Part shown: positions 62,276-64,000 of the stretch, piece by piece
Numbering within the stretch: the stretch's first letter is position 1
How the letters are laid out: each line of letters starts with the position of its first letter
Assembly: GCA_016721875.1 (NCBI GenBank)
Contig: JADKHG010000002.1
Location: forward strand, 248,001 to 312,000
Direction of reading: 5' to 3'
Origin: Sphingomonadales bacterium
GTDB lineage: Bacteria; Pseudomonadota; Alphaproteobacteria; Sphingomonadales; Sphingomonadaceae
Length of the DNA: 64,000 bases
The notes under the pieces: model-generated
Database searches by the model: none
Told to the model about the DNA's origin: nothing
What the model saw: only the letters and a program-made list of their open reading frames with translations
Translations under genes and position numbers: made by a program

Positions 62276-63555
62276 AGCCAGATGCTGACCGCGTGAATAA
62301 CCACGCCAGCCAATCCGCCGACCAATGTTCCGTTGATCCGGATAAACTGCAGATCGCTGCCGACCGCATTTTCTACACGGTCGGTAATGGTGGAAGAATT
62401 CCAGCCGCCGATCGTGTCGGACACCAGTGAAACGATATTGTCTCCGTAATTTTGCGATGTGCCTACAATCGCGCGGCGAGCGAAGCGGTTGATCTGGCTT
62501 TTCAGCCGCTCGTCATCCTGCAAGGTCGCGCCCAATTTGGTCAGCGCTGAACCGAAGCTGCCAGAGAGCGCCGCATCGGGGTTTCGCGCGGCCTTGAGCA
62601 AAGCCTGACGACCCTGTCCCCAAAGTCCGTCAATCCATTTTGCGAAGTTGGGGTTTTTGAGCAGCTCACTCTTCCAGTGATTGACCTTCGCCTGCATTTT
62701 CTTGTCATGCCGCAATTTGTGCGCAAGCTGAGCAAGCCCTTCCTCGCCTTTCGCGCGCAACTGATGCTCTGGGTCTGCAGCCATGTCAGCGAGCATTTTC
62801 TCAAGGCCCGATACAATGGCGTTGGCCAACCGGTCATCGAGGCCGGTCCAGCGCATGATCGTACCCGCGCGTTCCTCAACCATTTGACGGATGGTCTGCT
62901 CGTTTGCTTCGAGGGTTTTCGAAGCCCATTCGACGATGCCGTCGAGAAGGGGCACATGACGACGTTCGGCGATCATTGCGGTTAGCAACTGGCCCAGCAA
63001 AGGTGCCACGTCGAGTTTTTCAAGCTGGGTGCGGATGGCGCCTTTGGCGACATTGCCCATGCGTTCATCGTCGAGGGCCTCGATCATATCGCCGAGCAAT
63101 CGCGAAGCCCCCATGCGCATACGGCCTTCGCCATCGCCCGGAACTGTGAGAAACCGTCCCATTGCCCCCGCTACGTCCATTTTTCCGACGCGCCGGGCAA
63201 CAATTCGAGTCGTCAAGAAATTGCTCCGCAAAAAGGCCGCGAGCGTGCGTCCGATGCGCTCCTTGTTGTTGGGGATGATCGCTGTGTGCGGGATCGGAAT
63301 GCCCAATGGATAGCGGAACAGCGCCGTGACCGCGAACCAGTCTGCCAACCCGCCAACCATACCTGCTTCGGCAAAGGCCGTGAGAAAGGCCCAGTGCGGA
63401 TGCAATTGTCGTTCGAGCTGGTGCCCGACGACAAACAGCACAGCCATCATCAACAGCAATGCCGTCGCAATGCGGCGCATCTTGCGAAGCTCCGCATCGC
63501 GCCAGTCATAACGCTCGCGCTCAGACTGATTGAGTTGGCTAACCGACTTTACCAT
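62272..63555 (-). CDS. DUF445 membrane protein
   Basis: A 427-residue DUF445 family protein. Two N-terminal membrane segments include ALLLMMAVLFVVGHQLE and GMVGGLADWFAVTALFRYPLGIPIPHTAIIPNNKERIG, the family's hallmark. A long alpha-helical middle and a C-terminal segment with VSDTIGGWNSSTITDRVENAVGSDLQFIRINGTLVGGLAG follow. The function is unknown; it is probably an inner-membrane protein. It overlaps the end of the preceding convergent gene by four bases. Confidence 0.9.
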   Translation of the reverse strand: MVKSVSQLNQSERERYDWRDAELRKMRRIATALLLMMAVLFVVGHQLERQLHPHWAFLTAFAEAGMVGGLADWFAVTALFRYPLGIPIPHTAIIPNNKERIGRTLAAFLRSNFLTTRIVARRVGKMDVAGAMGRFLTVPGDGEGRMRMGASRLLGDMIEALDDERMGNVAKGAIRTQLEKLDVAPLLGQLLTAMIAERRHVPLLDGIVEWASKTLEANEQTIRQMVEERAGTIMRWTGLDDRLANAIVSGLEKMLADMAADPEHQLRAKGEEGLAQLAHKLRHDKKMQAKVNHWKSELLKNPNFAKWIDGLWGQGRQALLKAARNPDAALSGSFGSALTKLGATLQDDERLKSQINRFARRAIVGTSQNYGDNIVSLVSDTIGGWNSSTITDRVENAVGSDLQFIRINGTLVGGLAGVVIHAVSIWL

Positions 63556-63574
63556 TGAAGATCAGAACGCAGAG

Positions 63575-64000
63575 TCACTCAGCCGGTTGCAAGCCACCAG
63601 CAGGAAAAGCGGGAGGACGCTTTTTTCGCCGATTTTCATCTTCGCCATGATCGTCATTGGGATCGTAAGTCAGAAGTTTTCCGCGCAACCACGGTCCCAA
63701 CCGTTTTTCTAGGCCGTCGGACAGACTGAAGCCAGCCGGCACGATCAACAGCGTCAGCAATGTGGAAACAACCAATCCGCCGATCACAACGGTCCCCATT
63801 GGTGCCCGCCACGCGCCATCTCCTGACATTGACAAGGCAGTTGGTACCATGCCTGCGGTCATTGCCACAGTCGTCATTAAGATCGGCTGCGCACGCTTGT
63901 GCCCGGCCTCCATGATCGCCTGATATTTGGGGACGCCCTTATCCATTTCCTCAATCGCAAAGTCGATGAGCAGGATCGAGTTTTTGGCGACAATGCCGAA
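63575..64000 (-). CDS. RND efflux pump inner-membrane permease, C-terminal end only
   Basis: The last 141 codons of an AcrB/MexB-like resistance-nodulation-division transporter; the rest lies beyond the window. Reading in from the edge: FGIVAKNSILLIDFAIEE, then AGHKRAQPILMTTVAMTAGMVPTALS, and TVVIGGLVVSTLLTLLIVPAGF, the three closing membrane segments typical of the family. The C-terminal tail is acidic then basic (DPNDDHGEDENRRKKRP). The substrate is unknown. Confidence 0.9.
   Translation of the reverse strand, partial: FGIVAKNSILLIDFAIEEMDKGVPKYQAIMEAGHKRAQPILMTTVAMTAGMVPTALSMSGDGAWRAPMGTVVIGGLVVSTLLTLLIVPAGFSLSDGLEKRLGPWLRGKLLTYDPNDDHGEDENRRKKRPPAFPAGGLQPAE

Overview
This window looks like chromosome of an alphaproteobacterium of the order Sphingomonadales (Sphingomonas, Sphingopyxis or Sphingorhabdus type). 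The signs are the pairing of TonB-dependent receptors with tryptophan-halogenase-like genes inside sugar loci, the mreBCD-mrdA-rodA order, class II DAHP synthase, protein family composition and moderately high GC. No rRNA, CRISPR array or prophage was seen. Four tRNA genes are present (Lys-CTT, Gly-TCC, Gln-TTG, Val-CAC).

Region 1 (1-19347) is a large carbohydrate-utilisation locus. It holds the end of one TonB receptor, a halogenase-like flavoprotein, an exported GH13 amylase, a GH13 alpha-glucosidase, an exported GH97 enzyme, an MFS sugar carrier, a GH36 alpha-galactosidase, galT, galK, a GH68 fructan/sucrose enzyme, a ROK fructokinase, a LacI-type repressor, a second TonB receptor and the stump of a second halogenase. 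Copies of a palindrome with core CAATCGATTG lie upstream of the carrier, the GH68 gene and the second receptor, which suggests that the local LacI protein controls all of them. Together the enzymes fit use of raffinose-family sugars, sucrose and alpha-glucans.

Region 2 (19348-24271): an IS3-family element joins two unrelated truncated genes, a halogenase (5' part kept) and an IclR regulator (3' part lost), with no target duplication. It therefore marks a deletion or rearrangement. Beyond it lie three lower meta-cleavage genes (hydratase, acylating acetaldehyde dehydrogenase, 4-hydroxy-2-oxovalerate aldolase).

Region 3 (24513-64000) is mostly housekeeping. It contains the rod-shape operon mreBCD-mrdA-rodA, mutL, a MaoC/GNAT/hemF/trmL run, the cytochrome bc1 genes petABC, an EF-hand protein beside an OmpR-type two-component pair, a degenerate sigma-54-activator-like ATPase, a SleB-like hydrolase, DAHP synthase, a CHASE2 kinase/LysM-FecR protein/response regulator module, ilvE, marR-hisE-HIT, transporters, a pentapeptide-repeat protein, dinB, nitronate monooxygenase, an APH-like kinase, a DUF445 protein and the end of an RND pump.

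Main caveat: at least a dozen otherwise well-conserved genes, including the essential mrdA, carry single frameshifts. Those that can be localised fall at short homopolymers or CG/TG dinucleotide repeats, and the IS element is hit far more densely. I read most of these as sequence errors rather than real pseudogenes, and I give the spans of the rejoined genes.
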